DNA of 64,000 nt from Microbulbifer sp. A4B17 (GTDB lineage: Bacteria > Pseudomonadota > Gammaproteobacteria > Pseudomonadales > Cellvibrionaceae): NCBI RefSeq assembly GCF_003076275.1, contig NZ_CP029064.1:1436501-1500500 (forward strand), written 5' to 3'. Under the pieces are notes generated by a model. It saw nothing but the letters and a program-made list of their open reading frames with translations, ran no database searches and was not told the origin of the DNA. The position numbers were made by a program, and so were the translations under genes. Within the stretch, counting starts at the first letter, position 1, and each line of letters starts with the position of its first letter. Shown here in pieces: positions 8,757 through 22,327 of the stretch.

Positions 8757-9986
8757 ATGGACGCTTTACTATTCAATTTCCACGATATTGTTCTGATAAT
8801 GACCAGTTATCAGTGCGCTCTTTTTGCACTGTTGTTGTTAGTGATTCGTCGTGAGCGGCGTTTCAGCAACACCCTGTTGGCGCTATTTCTGTTCTCACAA
8901 GCCGCTATTCCCCTGGATATCCTGATTAACTTTGGTGATGGTTTCCGCAGTTGGTCCATTGAGACTTCCCCGGACTTGTTTTTTGTATTTGGCGCAGCCT
9001 ACTGGTTAGAAGGCCCCCTGTTACTTTGGTATACCCGTTCCTTAACTCGCGAGGGGTTTAGGATTTCCAGGCTGGACCTTTGGTACCTGTTGCCTTTTTT
9101 ACTGGCAGTCGTGTTTGAATATTTCTCCTACTGGCAATTTGATAGTGAAACCAAGACAGCAATGCTGCGTGGGGAGAATTTAACTACTGGCTCGATGTTT
9201 GATCACTTGTTGGGATTGGCTCGTGAATCGCTTCGGGTACTTTTCGGTGTTTTGTGTTTTTTTGAGGTGCGTCGATGCCGCAGGCAGATTCGAGATAATC
9301 ATTCCAGTATTGAGAAAATTGACCTGACTTGGCTGTTGGTGTTGATCTGGGGCTTCTTACTGGTTCGTATTTGGGCAGTGATGATCAACCTCGCGGTAGG
9401 GTTGGCGCAGGAGTGGCAGTTCCAGTTGGATATTGGAGCGATGGGGCTATTTAGTAACTACGCCGTATTTGTTCTGGTTAGTGCCATGATCTTCTTTAGT
9501 CTCAGTTACTCCTCAATGTTTGAGGGCGAGAGGTATAAAGTGGAGAAGTTCGGGGAAAATGTAGATTCTGATCTGGAGCAGGATGCTAGTGGGGAGCCTG
9601 AGGTTGATCTGGAGTTGGCAGCCCAAATTGAAAATTATATGCGGGAAGAAAAGCCTTACTTAATTCCAGCCCTTACCCTAGAGCAGCTGTCTGGGCAGTT
9701 ACAGGTATCACGCAGGTTGCTTTCACAGACGATTAATCGTCATTTTCAGTGCAACTTCTTTGAGTTTGTAAACCGTTATCGTATAGATGAGGCAAAACGG
9801 ATGCTGCGGGAGCCGCAAAATGGAGGGCTTACCGTGATGGAGATAATGTTGTCCTCGGGCTTTAATACCAAGGCTACGTTTAACTCCTTTTTTAAGAAAA
9901 TAGCTGGTATGACGCCAACTGAGTATCGTCGACTAAATGGTGAAGTTGAGGTAGGTAAAGAGGATCGTGCTATAGAGCCAGGTTGA
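8757..9986 (+). CDS. AraC-family regulator with 7-helix membrane domain
   Basis: 409 residues. The first half has about seven hydrophobic segments (for example YQCALFALLLLVI, TLLALFLFSQAAIPLDI, YLLPFLLAVVFEYF, LTWLLVLIWGFLLV, FVLVSAMIFFSL). An acidic linker follows, then a C-terminal AraC helix-turn-helix domain from about 290 to 395 with LTLEQLSGQLQVSRRLLSQTINRHF and the second helix pair ending in FNTKATFNSFFKKIAGMTPTEYRR. The DNA-binding half would face the cytoplasm while the membrane part senses an unknown signal. It is divergent from the GMC dehydrogenase operon, which it may control. The start lies about 23 bases after a MITE and I see no good Shine-Dalgarno sequence. Confidence 0.87.
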   Translation: MDALLFNFHDIVLIMTSYQCALFALLLLVIRRERRFSNTLLALFLFSQAAIPLDILINFGDGFRSWSIETSPDLFFVFGAAYWLEGPLLLWYTRSLTREGFRISRLDLWYLLPFLLAVVFEYFSYWQFDSETKTAMLRGENLTTGSMFDHLLGLARESLRVLFGVLCFFEVRRCRRQIRDNHSSIEKIDLTWLLVLIWGFLLVRIWAVMINLAVGLAQEWQFQLDIGAMGLFSNYAVFVLVSAMIFFSLSYSSMFEGERYKVEKFGENVDSDLEQDASGEPEVDLELAAQIENYMREEKPYLIPALTLEQLSGQLQVSRRLLSQTINRHFQCNFFEFVNRYRIDEAKRMLREPQNGGLTVMEIMLSSGFNTKATFNSFFKKIAGMTPTEYRRLNGEVEVGKEDRAIEPG

Positions 9987-10035
9987 AGGGTGCTACATCC
10001 GCTTTTGCCGTCTTTGGCGGTATACTGGCGAAAAT

Positions 10036-11367
10036 TTGTTTCTGGCTCAACCCCCTGTGAAACCCGTAGATTCGCCTGAAAAACTCCCTGCTCTGGTAAA
10101 GAGTATGCTGCAGTCTCACCCTGCCATAGGCCAGTTGTGGGTGGGGTTTTCCGGTGGCCTGGATTCCACTGTTCTCTTACATCTTCTGGTCGCTTGCCAG
10201 ATTCCTGTGCATGCACTTCATATTCATCATGGTCTAAATACGGATGCAGAAGCCTGGCTGGCTCATTGCAAGGCATTTGCCGAAAGTCTGGACGTACCCT
10301 TTACCGCAGTCCAGGTTACCGTCGACCGCAAGGACGGCGGGTTGGAGCAAGGGGCTCGCCGGGCGAGGTATCAGGCGTTCAGTCAAGTTATGTCTGAAGG
10401 CGATCAAATTTTGCTCGGTCACCATGCAGATGACCAGACGGAGACCTTCCTTCTGAGACTGATGCGGGGCGCGGGAGTGCTGGGGTTAGCCAGCATGTCT
10501 GAGAGTCGACTTATCGGAGACGATAAGTATTTATTGCGACCTCTACTCAAGGCGGAGCGAAAAGAGTTGGAGCAGTGGGCGGAGGCTTATGGACTGGACT
10601 GGATTGAAGATGACAGCAATGCCGATGAGACTCTGGAGCGCAACTTTTTACGACATCGAGTTGTGCCTCTGCTCAACCAGCGCTGGGGAGTGAATCGTCA
10701 GATCGCACGGGCGGCGGAGAACCTGAGGGAGTCAGCGGATTTACTGTCGGAGTTGGCACTTGCTGACCTGGACGCATTGGATTTAAAAGAAGAGCGCTTG
10801 GGTGAAAGTTTGGCTTTGCCTCTATTTTTCAATCTCAGCGAGAGGCGCCAAAAAAACCTGATCCGGCAATGGGTTCTGTGCCAGGGGGGGCAGCCGCCGG
10901 AGTCAAGTCATTTAAACCAGGCACTATGCCAGGTGGCTTATGCGGGGGAGGAAGCCCAGCTTGAAGTGAATTTGGGTGGGCGAGTTGTGCGGCGTTTCCG
11001 AGATCGCCTTTACTTGACCCCCAGGCTGCCACCATTTGCCAATAATACTGATAAAAGTTGGACCTGGGATGGCTGTTCTGATCTGGCCTTACCTGGGGGG
11101 AGCATCCTTCATCCTGTGCCGGGTTGGCCGGCGAGTGAATATAGGGTGTGCTATCGCAAGGGTGGAGAGCGAGCTCATCCAATCAATCGCCCCAGGTCAC
11201 AAACTATTAAAAAACTATTGCAAGAGGAGGCCCTTGAGCCCTGGCTAAGGGATCGTGTGCCCCTGGTGTTTTTGGGAGATAGTTTGGTGGCAGTCGCGGG
11301 GCTCTTTTCATGTAAAGCTGATTGCCATATCCCGGATGAACCACCCGGCTGGCGGTTTTTGGATTGA
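10036..11367 (+). CDS. tilS: tRNA(Ile)-lysidine synthase TilS
   Basis: Converts the wobble cytidine of the CAU-anticodon tRNA-Ile to lysidine using ATP and lysine, so the tRNA reads AUA. 443 residues, the size of E. coli TilS. The N-terminal PP-loop ATPase has GFSGGLDSTVLLHLL (SGGxDS), then HIHHGLN and LLGHHADDQTETFLLRLMRG; the C-terminal domains bind tRNA. The start is uncertain: TTG at 10036 gives this length, and GTG at 10057 is a second in-frame choice. It lies 49 bases after the AraC gene and upstream of pyrG, as in many gammaproteobacteria (accA-tilS-pyrG), but without accA. Confidence 0.93.
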   Translation: MFLAQPPVKPVDSPEKLPALVKSMLQSHPAIGQLWVGFSGGLDSTVLLHLLVACQIPVHALHIHHGLNTDAEAWLAHCKAFAESLDVPFTAVQVTVDRKDGGLEQGARRARYQAFSQVMSEGDQILLGHHADDQTETFLLRLMRGAGVLGLASMSESRLIGDDKYLLRPLLKAERKELEQWAEAYGLDWIEDDSNADETLERNFLRHRVVPLLNQRWGVNRQIARAAENLRESADLLSELALADLDALDLKEERLGESLALPLFFNLSERRQKNLIRQWVLCQGGQPPESSHLNQALCQVAYAGEEAQLEVNLGGRVVRRFRDRLYLTPRLPPFANNTDKSWTWDGCSDLALPGGSILHPVPGWPASEYRVCYRKGGERAHPINRPRSQTIKKLLQEEALEPWLRDRVPLVFLGDSLVAVAGLFSCKADCHIPDEPPGWRFLD

Positions 11368-11452
11368 GTGTTGGGGGGCTTTCTGCTACTCTGGCGCCCC
11401 GTCTCAAAGGCACCGGGAGAAGCTGGATTATCCGCCCGGGCCAGCCCTGTAA

Positions 11453-11470
11453 GCTCGACATTCATCGAGC
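11453..11470. other. Hairpin upstream of pyrG
   Basis: GCTCGA (11453-11458) and TCGAGC (11465-11470) form a perfect 6-bp stem about 22 bases before the pyrG start. It is not followed by a U-tract. Possible leader structure; no mechanism can be read from the sequence. Confidence 0.3.
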
Positions 11471-11480
11471 GCTCAACTGA

Positions 11481-13127
<1,647 letters not shown>

Positions 13128-13165
13128 TCAGTAATTCCACTTCCGGTTCCAGTGACTGGGAGTGA

Positions 13166-14029
<864 letters not shown>

Positions 14030-14044
14030 AAAAGAGATATTTTT

Positions 14045-14065
14045 GCGCGCCCTGATCGGGCGCGC
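14045..14065 (+). terminator. GC-rich hairpin after kdsA
   Basis: GCGCGCCC (14045-14052) pairs perfectly with GGGCGCGC (14058-14065) around a 5-base loop. Only a short T-run follows (ACTTTCCCC), so termination may be partial, with read-through into eno. Confidence 0.55.
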
Positions 14066-14171
14066 GGCACTTTCCCCTCTGCTATTTAGCCTGAGTGCTG
14101 TAGCAAAAGTGCGTAAAGTCTGATTTACGAAAACCTATTTTCAGTAAGTACCAATACGGAGCCCATTGTAA

Positions 14172-15458
<1,287 letters not shown>

Positions 15459-15481
15459 TCTATTATTTGAATTAGCGTGCA

Positions 15482-15519
15482 AGCACTACAAAGAGGGGCC
15501 AGCCCCTCTTTGTAGTGCT
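15482..15519. terminator. Long perfect hairpin after eno
   Basis: A 17-bp perfect stem: 15482-15498 pairs with 15503-15519 (arms begin AGCACTACAAAGAGGGG) around CCAG. No long U-tract follows (ATAAATACG), but the stability suggests a terminator or a 3' barrier separating eno from ftsB. Confidence 0.65.
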
Positions 15520-15553
15520 ATAAATACGAACAAGCGAAATATCGTAATCTCGT

Positions 15554-15844
15554 ATGAAATGGCTGCTGGCAATACTCACCATTATGCTCCTCGCCACCCA
15601 GTACCGACTTTGGGTTGGTGAAGGTAGTCTCGCCGAAGTTACACGTCTCAAGCGTCAATTAGCCCAACAGCAAGAAAAAAATATCGCGCTGGTGCGGGAA
15701 AACCGTCAACTGTTCAGGGAAGTCCGCAGTTTGAAAATTGGCACAGATGGTGTGGAAGCGAAAGCCCGTTATGACCTGGGACTGATCAAGGAAGGGGAAA
15801 CACTGTTTATCTTCCTGGATAAGAAGGAAGAGGCTGAAAATTGA
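15554..15844 (+). CDS. ftsB: Cell division protein FtsB
   Basis: Small bitopic divisome protein that bridges FtsL and FtsQ. 96 residues: a short cytoplasmic start, one transmembrane helix (LLAILTIMLLATQYRLW), then a periplasmic coiled coil (LAEVTRLKRQLAQQQEKNI) and a C-terminal ARYDLGLIKEGETLF motif typical of FtsB. Its stop codon overlaps the TTG start of ispD (TTGA), so the two are translationally coupled. eno-ftsB-ispD is the standard gammaproteobacterial order. Confidence 0.95.
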   Translation: MKWLLAILTIMLLATQYRLWVGEGSLAEVTRLKRQLAQQQEKNIALVRENRQLFREVRSLKIGTDGVEAKARYDLGLIKEGETLFIFLDKKEEAEN

Positions 15845-16560
15845 TTAAGGATTATTGGGTCATTGTACCCGCTGCCGGCGTTGGCAAACGTATGGGGGCC
15901 GATCGCCCGAAACAGTACCTGCCATTGCTCGGGCGACCACTGCTATCCCTGACTTTAAAAAATATTCTTGGGTGGCCAGGCTTGGCCGGCGTTGTAGTAT
16001 CGCTGTCGGAGCAGGATACCTACTTCCTTCACCTGAAAGAAGCAAACCACCCCTTGGTACACACAGTCATTGGTGGAGCTGAGAGAGCGGACTCTGTTCA
16101 GTCCGCTCTGGATTTCCTGGCGGAGCGTGAAAGCGGTGATACCCCGGTTTTAGTCCACGATGCTGCACGACCCTGTGTGTCTGAGCGCGATATCTGCGCT
16201 TTGCTTTGTGACGAAGTCTCACCAATGGCACTTTTGGCGCGCCCCGCGAGCGACACATTAAAGCGCAGTCACGTGACAGGCGGTGTAGCCTGTGTGGAAG
16301 AAACGGTTGACCGGGAAAGTATTTGGCTGGCGCAAACTCCGCAACGGGCCCCTCTCAGCACTTTGCACTCATGCCTTGGTAAAGCCCTGGAGCAGGGTAT
16401 TGCTGTAACCGATGAAGCCAGTGCACTGGAATTTTTTGGCCATTCACCGCAATTGGTTGCAGGTGATAGTGACAATATTAAAGTGACGCACCCCGCCGAT
16501 ATCATAATTGCAGAAACTATTTTACGTCTGCGCTACTCCCCGACTGAGGATAAGCGATAG
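15841..16560 (+). CDS. ispD: 2-C-methyl-D-erythritol 4-phosphate cytidylyltransferase
   Basis: Third step of the MEP isoprenoid pathway, joining CTP and MEP. 239 residues. The nucleotide-binding loop is [21 protein letters not shown], followed by VHDAARPCV and the C-terminal ISPD signature ([10 protein letters not shown]). Start is TTG at 15841, overlapping the ftsB stop by four bases; no ATG lies nearby. The stop codon shares one base with the GTG start of ispF. Confidence 0.96.
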   Translation: MIKDYWVIVPAAGVGKRMGADRPKQYLPLLGRPLLSLTLKNILGWPGLAGVVVSLSEQDTYFLHLKEANHPLVHTVIGGAERADSVQSALDFLAERESGDTPVLVHDAARPCVSERDICALLCDEVSPMALLARPASDTLKRSHVTGGVACVEETVDRESIWLAQTPQRAPLSTLHSCLGKALEQGIAVTDEASALEFFGHSPQLVAGDSDNIKVTHPADIIIAETILRLRYSPTEDKR

Positions 16561-17045
16561 TGAGTTTTCGAATAGGCCAGGGCTTTGATGTGCACGCATT
16601 TGGCCCTGGTGATCACGTAGTGCTCGGAGGAGTACAAATCCCCTATGGGTATGGTTTGGTAGCTCATTCTGACGGGGATGTTTTATTGCACGCCCTCTCG
16701 GATGCCTTATTGGGTGCTCTGGCCTTGGGAGATATTGGTAAACACTTTCCCGACAACGATGAACAGTTTGCCGGGGCAGATAGCAGAAACCTGCTTCGAC
16801 ATGTTGTTGGGTTAATCGATAGTAAAGGGTATCGCCTGGTTAATGCGGATATGACGTTGATTGCCCAAGCCCCCAAGATGGCTCCGCATATCGATGGAAT
16901 GCGAGTCAATATTGCCGCTGACTGTGGTGTTGATTGCGATGCGATCAGTGTCAAAGCAACCACTACAGAAAAGCTTGGATTTACTGGTCGCGGTGAGGGT
17001 ATCGCCGCGCAAGCTACCGTTTTATTAGAGCGCAAAGATGTCTGA
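16560..17045 (+). CDS. ispF: 2-C-methyl-D-erythritol 2,4-cyclodiphosphate synthase
   Basis: MEP-pathway cyclase, 161 residues, usual size. Zn and substrate motifs: [11 protein letters not shown] at the N-terminus (Asp-x-His), [22 protein letters not shown], and the C-terminal [23 protein letters not shown]. Start is GTG sharing a base with the ispD stop, and the gene overlaps truD by eight bases, so ispD-ispF-truD is one tight operon. Confidence 0.97.
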   Translation: MSFRIGQGFDVHAFGPGDHVVLGGVQIPYGYGLVAHSDGDVLLHALSDALLGALALGDIGKHFPDNDEQFAGADSRNLLRHVVGLIDSKGYRLVNADMTLIAQAPKMAPHIDGMRVNIAADCGVDCDAISVKATTTEKLGFTGRGEGIAAQATVLLERKDV

Positions 17046-18000
17046 AGTTTGGAATCTGGATTGGCCCCGAGCGCTCGGGGGTGCGGTAATTTCTGGTGAT
17101 TTTCGCACAGAACCGGAAGACTTTATTGTCGATGAACTGGCTGTGCCACCGGCTGATAAAGAAGGTGAGCATGTTTACTTACAGGTTAAAAAGCGCGGGG
17201 CAAATACCGCCTGGGTTGCCAAGGAGTTGGCGAAGTTAGCCGGGGTGCAAAGCCGGGATGTCAGCTTTTATGGTTTGAAAGACCGACATGCTGTTACCAC
17301 TCAATGGTTCAGTGTATGGCTTGGACAAAAGCCAGAGGCAGACTGGTCGCAAATTAACAGCGATGAAATTTCATTGCTCCAGGCCTTCCGGGGACCACGC
17401 AAGTTGCGTCGCGGTGAGCATATGGGGAATCGCTTCAGGATTCGTCTGCGCAATGTAGAAGGTGATCGGGACAAAGCAGAAGAAGTACTTCAGCTGATCC
17501 CCAAAGGAGTACCCAATTACTTCGGTGAACAGCGCTTTGGGATTGATGGCAATAACCTTAGCCTGGCAAAAAACTTAGCTGAAGAGGACGGTCGTTGCCG
17601 CAAAAGCGAAAAGGCCTTCGCCATGTCTGCTGCCCGTAGCTGGCTGTTCAATCAGATTTTGGCTGAACGAGTCAATACCGGAACCTGGCAGAGCCCCCTC
17701 GTTGGAGAGCCTGAAGATTACCCAACCGGGCCTCTTTGGGGGCGCGGTAGAAACCTGTCAACGGATGCCCAGGGAGAGTTGGAGGAGCAAGTGTTGTCTC
17801 CGTGGCAGCCTTGGTGCAACTGGCTGGAGCACTGCGGTCTTAGCCAGGAACGCCGGGCCATGATTTTATCCCCTGAGGCGTTTCGTTATGAGTGGGAAGG
17901 TGATCACTTGATCGTCGAGTTCGCCTTGCCACCGGGTACTTTTGCTACGGCTTTGCTGCGGGAGATAGCTCAGCTGGTCAATGTTAAACAGCGTACATAA
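17038..18000 (+). CDS. truD: tRNA pseudouridine(13) synthase TruD
   Basis: Makes pseudouridine at position 13 of tRNA-Glu. 320 residues. The catalytic Asp82 sits in [17 protein letters not shown]. The TRUD insertion domain and [29 protein letters not shown] and [10 protein letters not shown] are conserved. Overlaps the end of ispF. In Pseudomonas and relatives surE follows directly; here the next gene is pcm and a MITE-end relic lies between them. Confidence 0.95.
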   Translation: MSEVWNLDWPRALGGAVISGDFRTEPEDFIVDELAVPPADKEGEHVYLQVKKRGANTAWVAKELAKLAGVQSRDVSFYGLKDRHAVTTQWFSVWLGQKPEADWSQINSDEISLLQAFRGPRKLRRGEHMGNRFRIRLRNVEGDRDKAEEVLQLIPKGVPNYFGEQRFGIDGNNLSLAKNLAEEDGRCRKSEKAFAMSAARSWLFNQILAERVNTGTWQSPLVGEPEDYPTGPLWGRGRNLSTDAQGELEEQVLSPWQPWCNWLEHCGLSQERRAMILSPEAFRYEWEGDHLIVEFALPPGTFATALLREIAQLVNVKQRT

Positions 18001-18001
18001 A

Positions 18002-18026
18002 ATTTAGGTTCAGAGGCTCCCTAAAT
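18002..18026. repeat. Solitary MITE-end relic forming a hairpin
   Basis: TTCAGAGGCTCCCTA at 18009-18023 is identical to the outer part of the right end of the 181-bp element at 8553-8733. Flanking ATTTAGG (18002-18008) and CCTAAAT (18020-18026) are complementary, so the piece could also fold. It lies exactly where surE would be expected. Confidence 0.55.
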
Positions 18027-18095
18027 GACTGGTGCTGTTCTACAAATCATGGACAAAAAGAGAATATGGATCGCTTGAGACAAGAAGGTCTGGGA

Positions 18096-18737
18096 ATGAC
18101 TTCCCAGCGAACCCGCAATCGCTTGATCCAGCGATTGCGGGAAGAGGGGATTTCTAATGAAGAAGTGCTGGATGTAATGGCATCCACCCCTCGACACCTT
18201 TTTTTGGATGAAGCTCTGGCTATTCGAGCTTACGAGGACACCGCCTTGCCCATCGGTTATGGCCAAACCATCTCCCAGCCTTACATTGTTGCCCGTATGA
18301 CTGAACTCCTGCTGAGTCGAGCAAAGTCTCTACACCGGGTGCTGGAAGTGGGCACTGGCTCTGGCTACCAAACGGCCATTCTTGCCCGTTTGGTGGAACA
18401 ACTTTATTCCGTTGAGCGTGTCGAACCTCTATTGGAAACTGCTCGCCATAGGTTGGGAGAGCTGGGTTACAACAATGTAGAGTACAAGCTCAGTAGTGGG
18501 GGCTTCGGTTGGAAGGAAGAGGGGCCCTATGATGCAATCCTGGCCGCAGCGGCACCTGCAATAATTCCCGATGAGTTGCGAGAGCAATTGGCGCCCAACG
18601 GGGTTTTGGTAATTCCGGTGGGTGCTGAACAGCAATACCTGACGATGGTGACTCGCCGTGAGGACAGTAATAAATTTGATGTGGAAAAGTTGGAAGCGGT
18701 GCGCTTCGTGCCTTTACTGGGTGGTGTGGTTCGATGA
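18096..18737 (+). CDS. pcm: Protein-L-isoaspartate O-methyltransferase
   Basis: SAM-dependent repair of isoaspartyl residues in aged proteins. 213 residues. I choose ATG 18096 because AAGAAGG (18082-18088) gives a good ribosome-binding site and the product then begins [18 protein letters not shown] like pseudomonad Pcm; ATG 18066 would add ten residues. Motifs: [19 protein letters not shown], then SAM motif [19 protein letters not shown], and the C-terminal VRFVPLLGG. Stop overlaps the start of the DUF368 gene by four bases. Confidence 0.95.
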   Translation: MTSQRTRNRLIQRLREEGISNEEVLDVMASTPRHLFLDEALAIRAYEDTALPIGYGQTISQPYIVARMTELLLSRAKSLHRVLEVGTGSGYQTAILARLVEQLYSVERVEPLLETARHRLGELGYNNVEYKLSSGGFGWKEEGPYDAILAAAAPAIIPDELREQLAPNGVLVIPVGAEQQYLTMVTRREDSNKFDVEKLEAVRFVPLLGGVVR

Positions 18738-19696
18738 GATTTTCTGAGGTTCTGAAAAGTCGTTATCCCGGAGTCTTACTTCGGGGAATGGCAATGGGTG
18801 CTGCCGATGTGGTACCCGGTGTCTCTGGGGGAACCATCGCTTTTATAACCGGCATTTACCAGGAGCTTCTGGACTCCCTCAGTAGAATCGGCCCGCATTG
18901 TATTACTTTGTGGCGGAAAGAGGGGTTTATGTCCACTTGGCGCTATATCAATGGGGGCTTTTTACTCTCCCTTTTCCTTGGGATTTTGCTAAGTGTTTTT
19001 AGCCTGGCTCACCTGATCAGTGGTTTACTGCAAAATTACCCAATAATTGTCTGGTCTTTCTTTTTTGGTCTGGTTCTCGCCTCAATTGTTCCTATTGTAA
19101 GAAATATCCCGCGGTGGTCACCATCCGTAATGGTATTTCTGGTACTGGGTATTGCGCTTGCAGTTACAGTGAGCGAGATGCGCCCCTCGGAAATACCGGC
19201 AACGCCCCTGACATTGTTTCTGTCTGGAGCCTTGGCAATATGTGCTATGGCCATGCCGGGAATCTCTGGTGCTTTCCTGTTGCTGTTAATTGGGATTTAC
19301 CCCAAAGTTTTGGCTGCGGTTCACAACTTACAAATTGCAAATCTTTTGTGCTTTGCTGCAGGGGCTGCAATAGGCTTAATGCTTTTCAGCCGATTGCTGT
19401 CCTGGTTGATGCGCAAGTATATAGCCAGGACAATGGCATTTCTTGCCGGGGTTTTATTGGGTAGTTTAAAGATTATCTGGCCCTGGAAGTTGCCGGAATC
19501 TGGGGGAATAGAGGTCTCCAGCAAATTGGCTCCAATGTTATCCAATACTTCTCCGTTAACTTTTGCCGAACAGACTGGTAACAATGCCCATTTGGGAAGT
19601 GCAATCAGTGCGGCTCTAGTGGCAATGATCTTAGTCCTCGCTGTAGACTTCTTTGGCAGGGGGCACAGAGAGAAGTCTTGCGCCACTCCGCAATAA
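18734..19696 (+). CDS. DUF368 membrane protein, probable undecaprenyl-phosphate translocase
   Basis: Polytopic inner-membrane protein of 320 residues in the DUF368 family. Members (called PopT in recent work) recycle undecaprenyl phosphate across the inner membrane. The signature [25 protein letters not shown] is at residues 18-40, and a repeat-like [19 protein letters not shown] lies in the second half; roughly eight to nine hydrophobic segments. Start ATG overlaps the pcm stop. The place between pcm and nlpD fits an envelope role. Confidence 0.88.
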   Translation: MRFSEVLKSRYPGVLLRGMAMGAADVVPGVSGGTIAFITGIYQELLDSLSRIGPHCITLWRKEGFMSTWRYINGGFLLSLFLGILLSVFSLAHLISGLLQNYPIIVWSFFFGLVLASIVPIVRNIPRWSPSVMVFLVLGIALAVTVSEMRPSEIPATPLTLFLSGALAICAMAMPGISGAFLLLLIGIYPKVLAAVHNLQIANLLCFAAGAAIGLMLFSRLLSWLMRKYIARTMAFLAGVLLGSLKIIWPWKLPESGGIEVSSKLAPMLSNTSPLTFAEQTGNNAHLGSAISAALVAMILVLAVDFFGRGHREKSCATPQ

Positions 19697-19809
19697 GGTC
19701 TGGAAAATCTCGGTATGGCAGCGTTTTATCAAGCTTTTTCAGACATTTTTGGAGCTTTTCTTTAGACACTTTTTCCATAAATGCCGTGGTCTGATGTAAA
19801 AAGAGAATA

Positions 19810-20652
19810 ATGGAATGTCATCTTTTGCAACCTTTTGAGCGCCGATGTTGGCGGAACAAACTCCCTAAAATCGGTCATTGTTTATGGGGGGTGTTAAAAA
19901 TATTAGGCTTGCTGATTTTGCTGCAGGCCATCTCCTCCTGTTCCAGCCACAAGGCTCCTTCAAGCTCCCTGCGCCAGCCACCCAGCATCAAGATTACTCA
20001 TCATACGGTTAGTAAGGGGGATACCCTCTATTCCATAGCCTGGCGTTACGGTAAAGACTTTCGCCACTTAGCAGCGATAAATGGCATCCGCTCCCCTTAC
20101 CAGATATACCCGGGACAGAGAATCAAGCTGGCTGGCTCTGTGCCAACCAAGAGCACTGTCAGTGCAAAAAACAAGCAAAAAGTGCCAGTTACGAAGACCA
20201 AGCCAAAGACGACACAGCCTACTACCGCTAAAAAATCTTTAACATCAAGTACGAAGCGCCAGACAACTACATCCCGGCGAAGTGGATCAGTCAGTTGGCG
20301 CTGGCCCGCCAAGGGGAAAGTGATTAGTCACTTCCGCTCTGGAGACCCGCTGCGTAAGGGAGTTGATATCGCGGGTGAAAAGGGAGAATCTGTACTGGCA
20401 GCGGCTGATGGCACCGTGATCTACGCAGGAAGCGCCTTGAGAGGTTATGGAAAGCTGCTGATCGTCAAGCACGATGAGGTTTACCTCAGTGCTTATGCAC
20501 ACAATCACCGGCTGCTCGTAAAGGAGGGCAGCAGGGTAAAAGCGGGGCAAAGGATAGCGGAACTGGGTTCGAGTGGTACCGACCGCAACAAGCTCCACTT
20601 TGAGATTCGCAAAAACGGTCAGCCAGTAGACCCTCTTGCCTACTTACCGTAA
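19810..20652 (+). CDS. nlpD: NlpD-like lipoprotein, LysM plus degenerate LytM domain
   Basis: Outer-membrane lipoprotein that activates the amidase AmiC during daughter-cell separation. 280 residues. Hydrophobic signal ends in the lipobox AISSC. A LysM domain follows (HTVSKGDTLYSIAWRYGKD to GQRIKLAG), then a Lys/Thr/Ser-rich linker, then an M23-type domain from about 160. The M23 zinc His is replaced (KGVDIAG instead of HxGxD), as in catalytically inactive NlpD. The exact start is unsure: ATG 19810 gives a long n-region, and GTG 19891 in frame would give a more typical lipoprotein signal. It precedes rpoS as in most gammaproteobacteria. Confidence 0.9.
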   Translation: MECHLLQPFERRCWRNKLPKIGHCLWGVLKILGLLILLQAISSCSSHKAPSSSLRQPPSIKITHHTVSKGDTLYSIAWRYGKDFRHLAAINGIRSPYQIYPGQRIKLAGSVPTKSTVSAKNKQKVPVTKTKPKTTQPTTAKKSLTSSTKRQTTTSRRSGSVSWRWPAKGKVISHFRSGDPLRKGVDIAGEKGESVLAAADGTVIYAGSALRGYGKLLIVKHDEVYLSAYAHNHRLLVKEGSRVKAGQRIAELGSSGTDRNKLHFEIRKNGQPVDPLAYLP

Positions 20653-20851
20653 GTTCGTGGCCGCAGTAAAGCTCTGTAAATAAAAATGGACTTTTAACTA
20701 GTACCACTTGAGGTAGTCACTGTAATCGTGGCCATCCCAGGGTCAGCCGATTCAGTGGCTGTCGCCACATGCCCGCGGCATTGATAGTTGTCTGATCAGT
20801 GCACGAGTGTGTTGTGCGGCTGAAATTGGCAAAGTACAAGGAGCAGGGGAA

Positions 20852-21898
20852 ATGGAAGCACAACGGCAAGACCAGTCTATGACTGGCCAGGCAGAAGACT
20901 TTCCTCCTGAGTTAGACGTTGAAAATGATGAGCAGAAATTAGGTTCAACTGAAGCAGGTGTTAGTCGCTCGCGGAAATCTGCGGCTAAAGCAAATTCCGC
21001 ACCCTCCCAGGCAGAGAAAAGTAGAGTTTGTAGATTGGATGGCGATGGCCATTTGCAGAAGAATCTCGACGCTACTCAGCTCTATCTCAATGAAATTGGA
21101 TTTTCCCCCCTTTTGACCGCAGAAGAAGAGGTGTATTACGCGCGCAAGGCTTTGCGTGGAGATGCTGCGGCAAGAAAACGAATGATCGAGAGCAATCTTC
21201 GCCTCGTGGTAAAGATTGCTCGCCGCTACGTTAGTCGAGGTCTGGCACTGCTCGACCTTATTGAGGAAGGCAATCTGGGCCTGATTCGAGCAGTGGAGAA
21301 ATTTGATCCAGAGCGAGGCTTTCGTTTTTCCACTTACGCTACCTGGTGGATACGTCAGACGATCGAGCGGGCAATTATGAATCAGACCCGAACTATTCGC
21401 CTGCCCATCCATGTCGTCAAGGAGCTAAATGTTTACCTGCGGGCATCACGTGAACTGGCGCAAAAGCTGGATCACGAGCCCTCTGCAGAAGAGATCGCCA
21501 ACCTCCTGGAAAAGCCGGTAGAAGACGTTGAGCGTATGCTTGGACTCAACGAGCGGGTTACTTCTGTGGATACCCCCATTGGGCCTTCCTCCGAGAAGAC
21601 TTTGGTGGACACTATCCCGGATCAGCATGAATCTGATCCTGCAGAGCTGCTGCAGGACAGTGATCTTTTTGACAGTATCAACCGCTGGTTAGGAGAGCTT
21701 CCCGACAAGCAGTGTGAGGTCGTATCGAGGCGCTTTGGTCTACGTGGATTTGAAGCGAGCACCCTGGAGGAAGTCGGGCGTGAAATAGGGCTCACCAGGG
21801 AGAGAGTAAGGCAGATACAAGTAGATGCACTGAAGCGCTTAAGAGAAGTTATGGAGAAGCAGGGGCTCGACGGGCAGTCCCTATTTGGCAATTTGTAG
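20852..21898 (+). CDS. rpoS: RNA polymerase sigma factor RpoS
   Basis: Stationary-phase and general-stress sigma factor, 348 residues from ATG 20852. That start has AAGGAG at 20838-20843; an upstream GTG at 20807 would add 15 residues without a better site. Region 1.2 starts at [21 protein letters not shown], region 2 has [42 protein letters not shown] and [16 protein letters not shown], and region 4 has [19 protein letters not shown]. The N-terminal ~50 residues are acidic and variable. The 199 bases after nlpD may carry a promoter, and others may lie inside nlpD as in E. coli. Confidence 0.97.
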   Translation: MEAQRQDQSMTGQAEDFPPELDVENDEQKLGSTEAGVSRSRKSAAKANSAPSQAEKSRVCRLDGDGHLQKNLDATQLYLNEIGFSPLLTAEEEVYYARKALRGDAAARKRMIESNLRLVVKIARRYVSRGLALLDLIEEGNLGLIRAVEKFDPERGFRFSTYATWWIRQTIERAIMNQTRTIRLPIHVVKELNVYLRASRELAQKLDHEPSAEEIANLLEKPVEDVERMLGLNERVTSVDTPIGPSSEKTLVDTIPDQHESDPAELLQDSDLFDSINRWLGELPDKQCEVVSRRFGLRGFEASTLEEVGREIGLTRERVRQIQVDALKRLREVMEKQGLDGQSLFGNL

Positions 21899-21913
21899 TC
21901 TCTTCTCCTTCTG

Positions 21914-21948
21914 ATAACCCCACAACCAAGTACTGGTAGTGGGGTTAT
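21914..21948. terminator. Terminator between convergent rpoS and ydbL
   Basis: ATAACCCCAC (21914-21923) pairs perfectly with GTGGGGTTAT (21939-21948); the 15-base loop can pair further (ACCA/TGGT). TTATCGCTTTTC follows on the forward strand. It could serve both convergent genes. Confidence 0.7.
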
Positions 21949-21989
21949 TTATCGCTTTTCTTCAATGAGTGGAAGAGGCCTGTTGGCAA

Positions 21990-22316
21990 TTACTTCCTTA
22001 CCCAGCGCCCCAGGTTGTCCTGGTAGTACTCTCCTGGAGATAAGCGAGATTCCAGCTTTTCAGCTGCTCGTGTTGCCACCTGGGCAATATCAATTTTATT
22101 GCGCTCAGCAATTCGAGCGTAAGCAGCCTTACGCTTGGCATTAACTTCCTTAACCAGTTTTTCCAACTCTGGGGAGCTGGCATCTACAATGGCGATGTAT
22201 CCGCTATTGGCTTCTCCAACCAGCCCCTGGCTTTTGGCTTCATTCAGGGAAATTGCCATTGCGGGCAGGGCGATTAGTATGCTCAATGCCAAAAAGGCTT
22301 TCATCAATGTCTTCAT
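21990..22316 (-). CDS. ydbL: YdbL family periplasmic protein (DUF1318)
   Basis: 108 residues with a signal peptide (ending about LPAMA) and a DUF1318 domain: LNEAKSQGLVGEANSGYIAIV, then a Lys-rich helix (LVKEVNAKRKAAYARIAERN) and the closing PGEYYQDNLGRWVRK. In E. coli the YdbL protein chaperones YnbE in the YdbH-YnbE inter-membrane lipid bridge. Last gene of a ydbH-ynbE-ydbL set on the reverse strand, 11 bases after ynbE. Confidence 0.9.
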   Translation of the reverse strand: MKTLMKAFLALSILIALPAMAISLNEAKSQGLVGEANSGYIAIVDASSPELEKLVKEVNAKRKAAYARIAERNKIDIAQVATRAAEKLESRLSPGEYYQDNLGRWVRK

Positions 22317-22327
22317 ATCTTGCCTCC

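Noticed and set aside
8486..8776. Reverse ORF across the palindromic element
   Set aside because: It runs through the MITE and both its ends, has no family features and arises from the element's composition.
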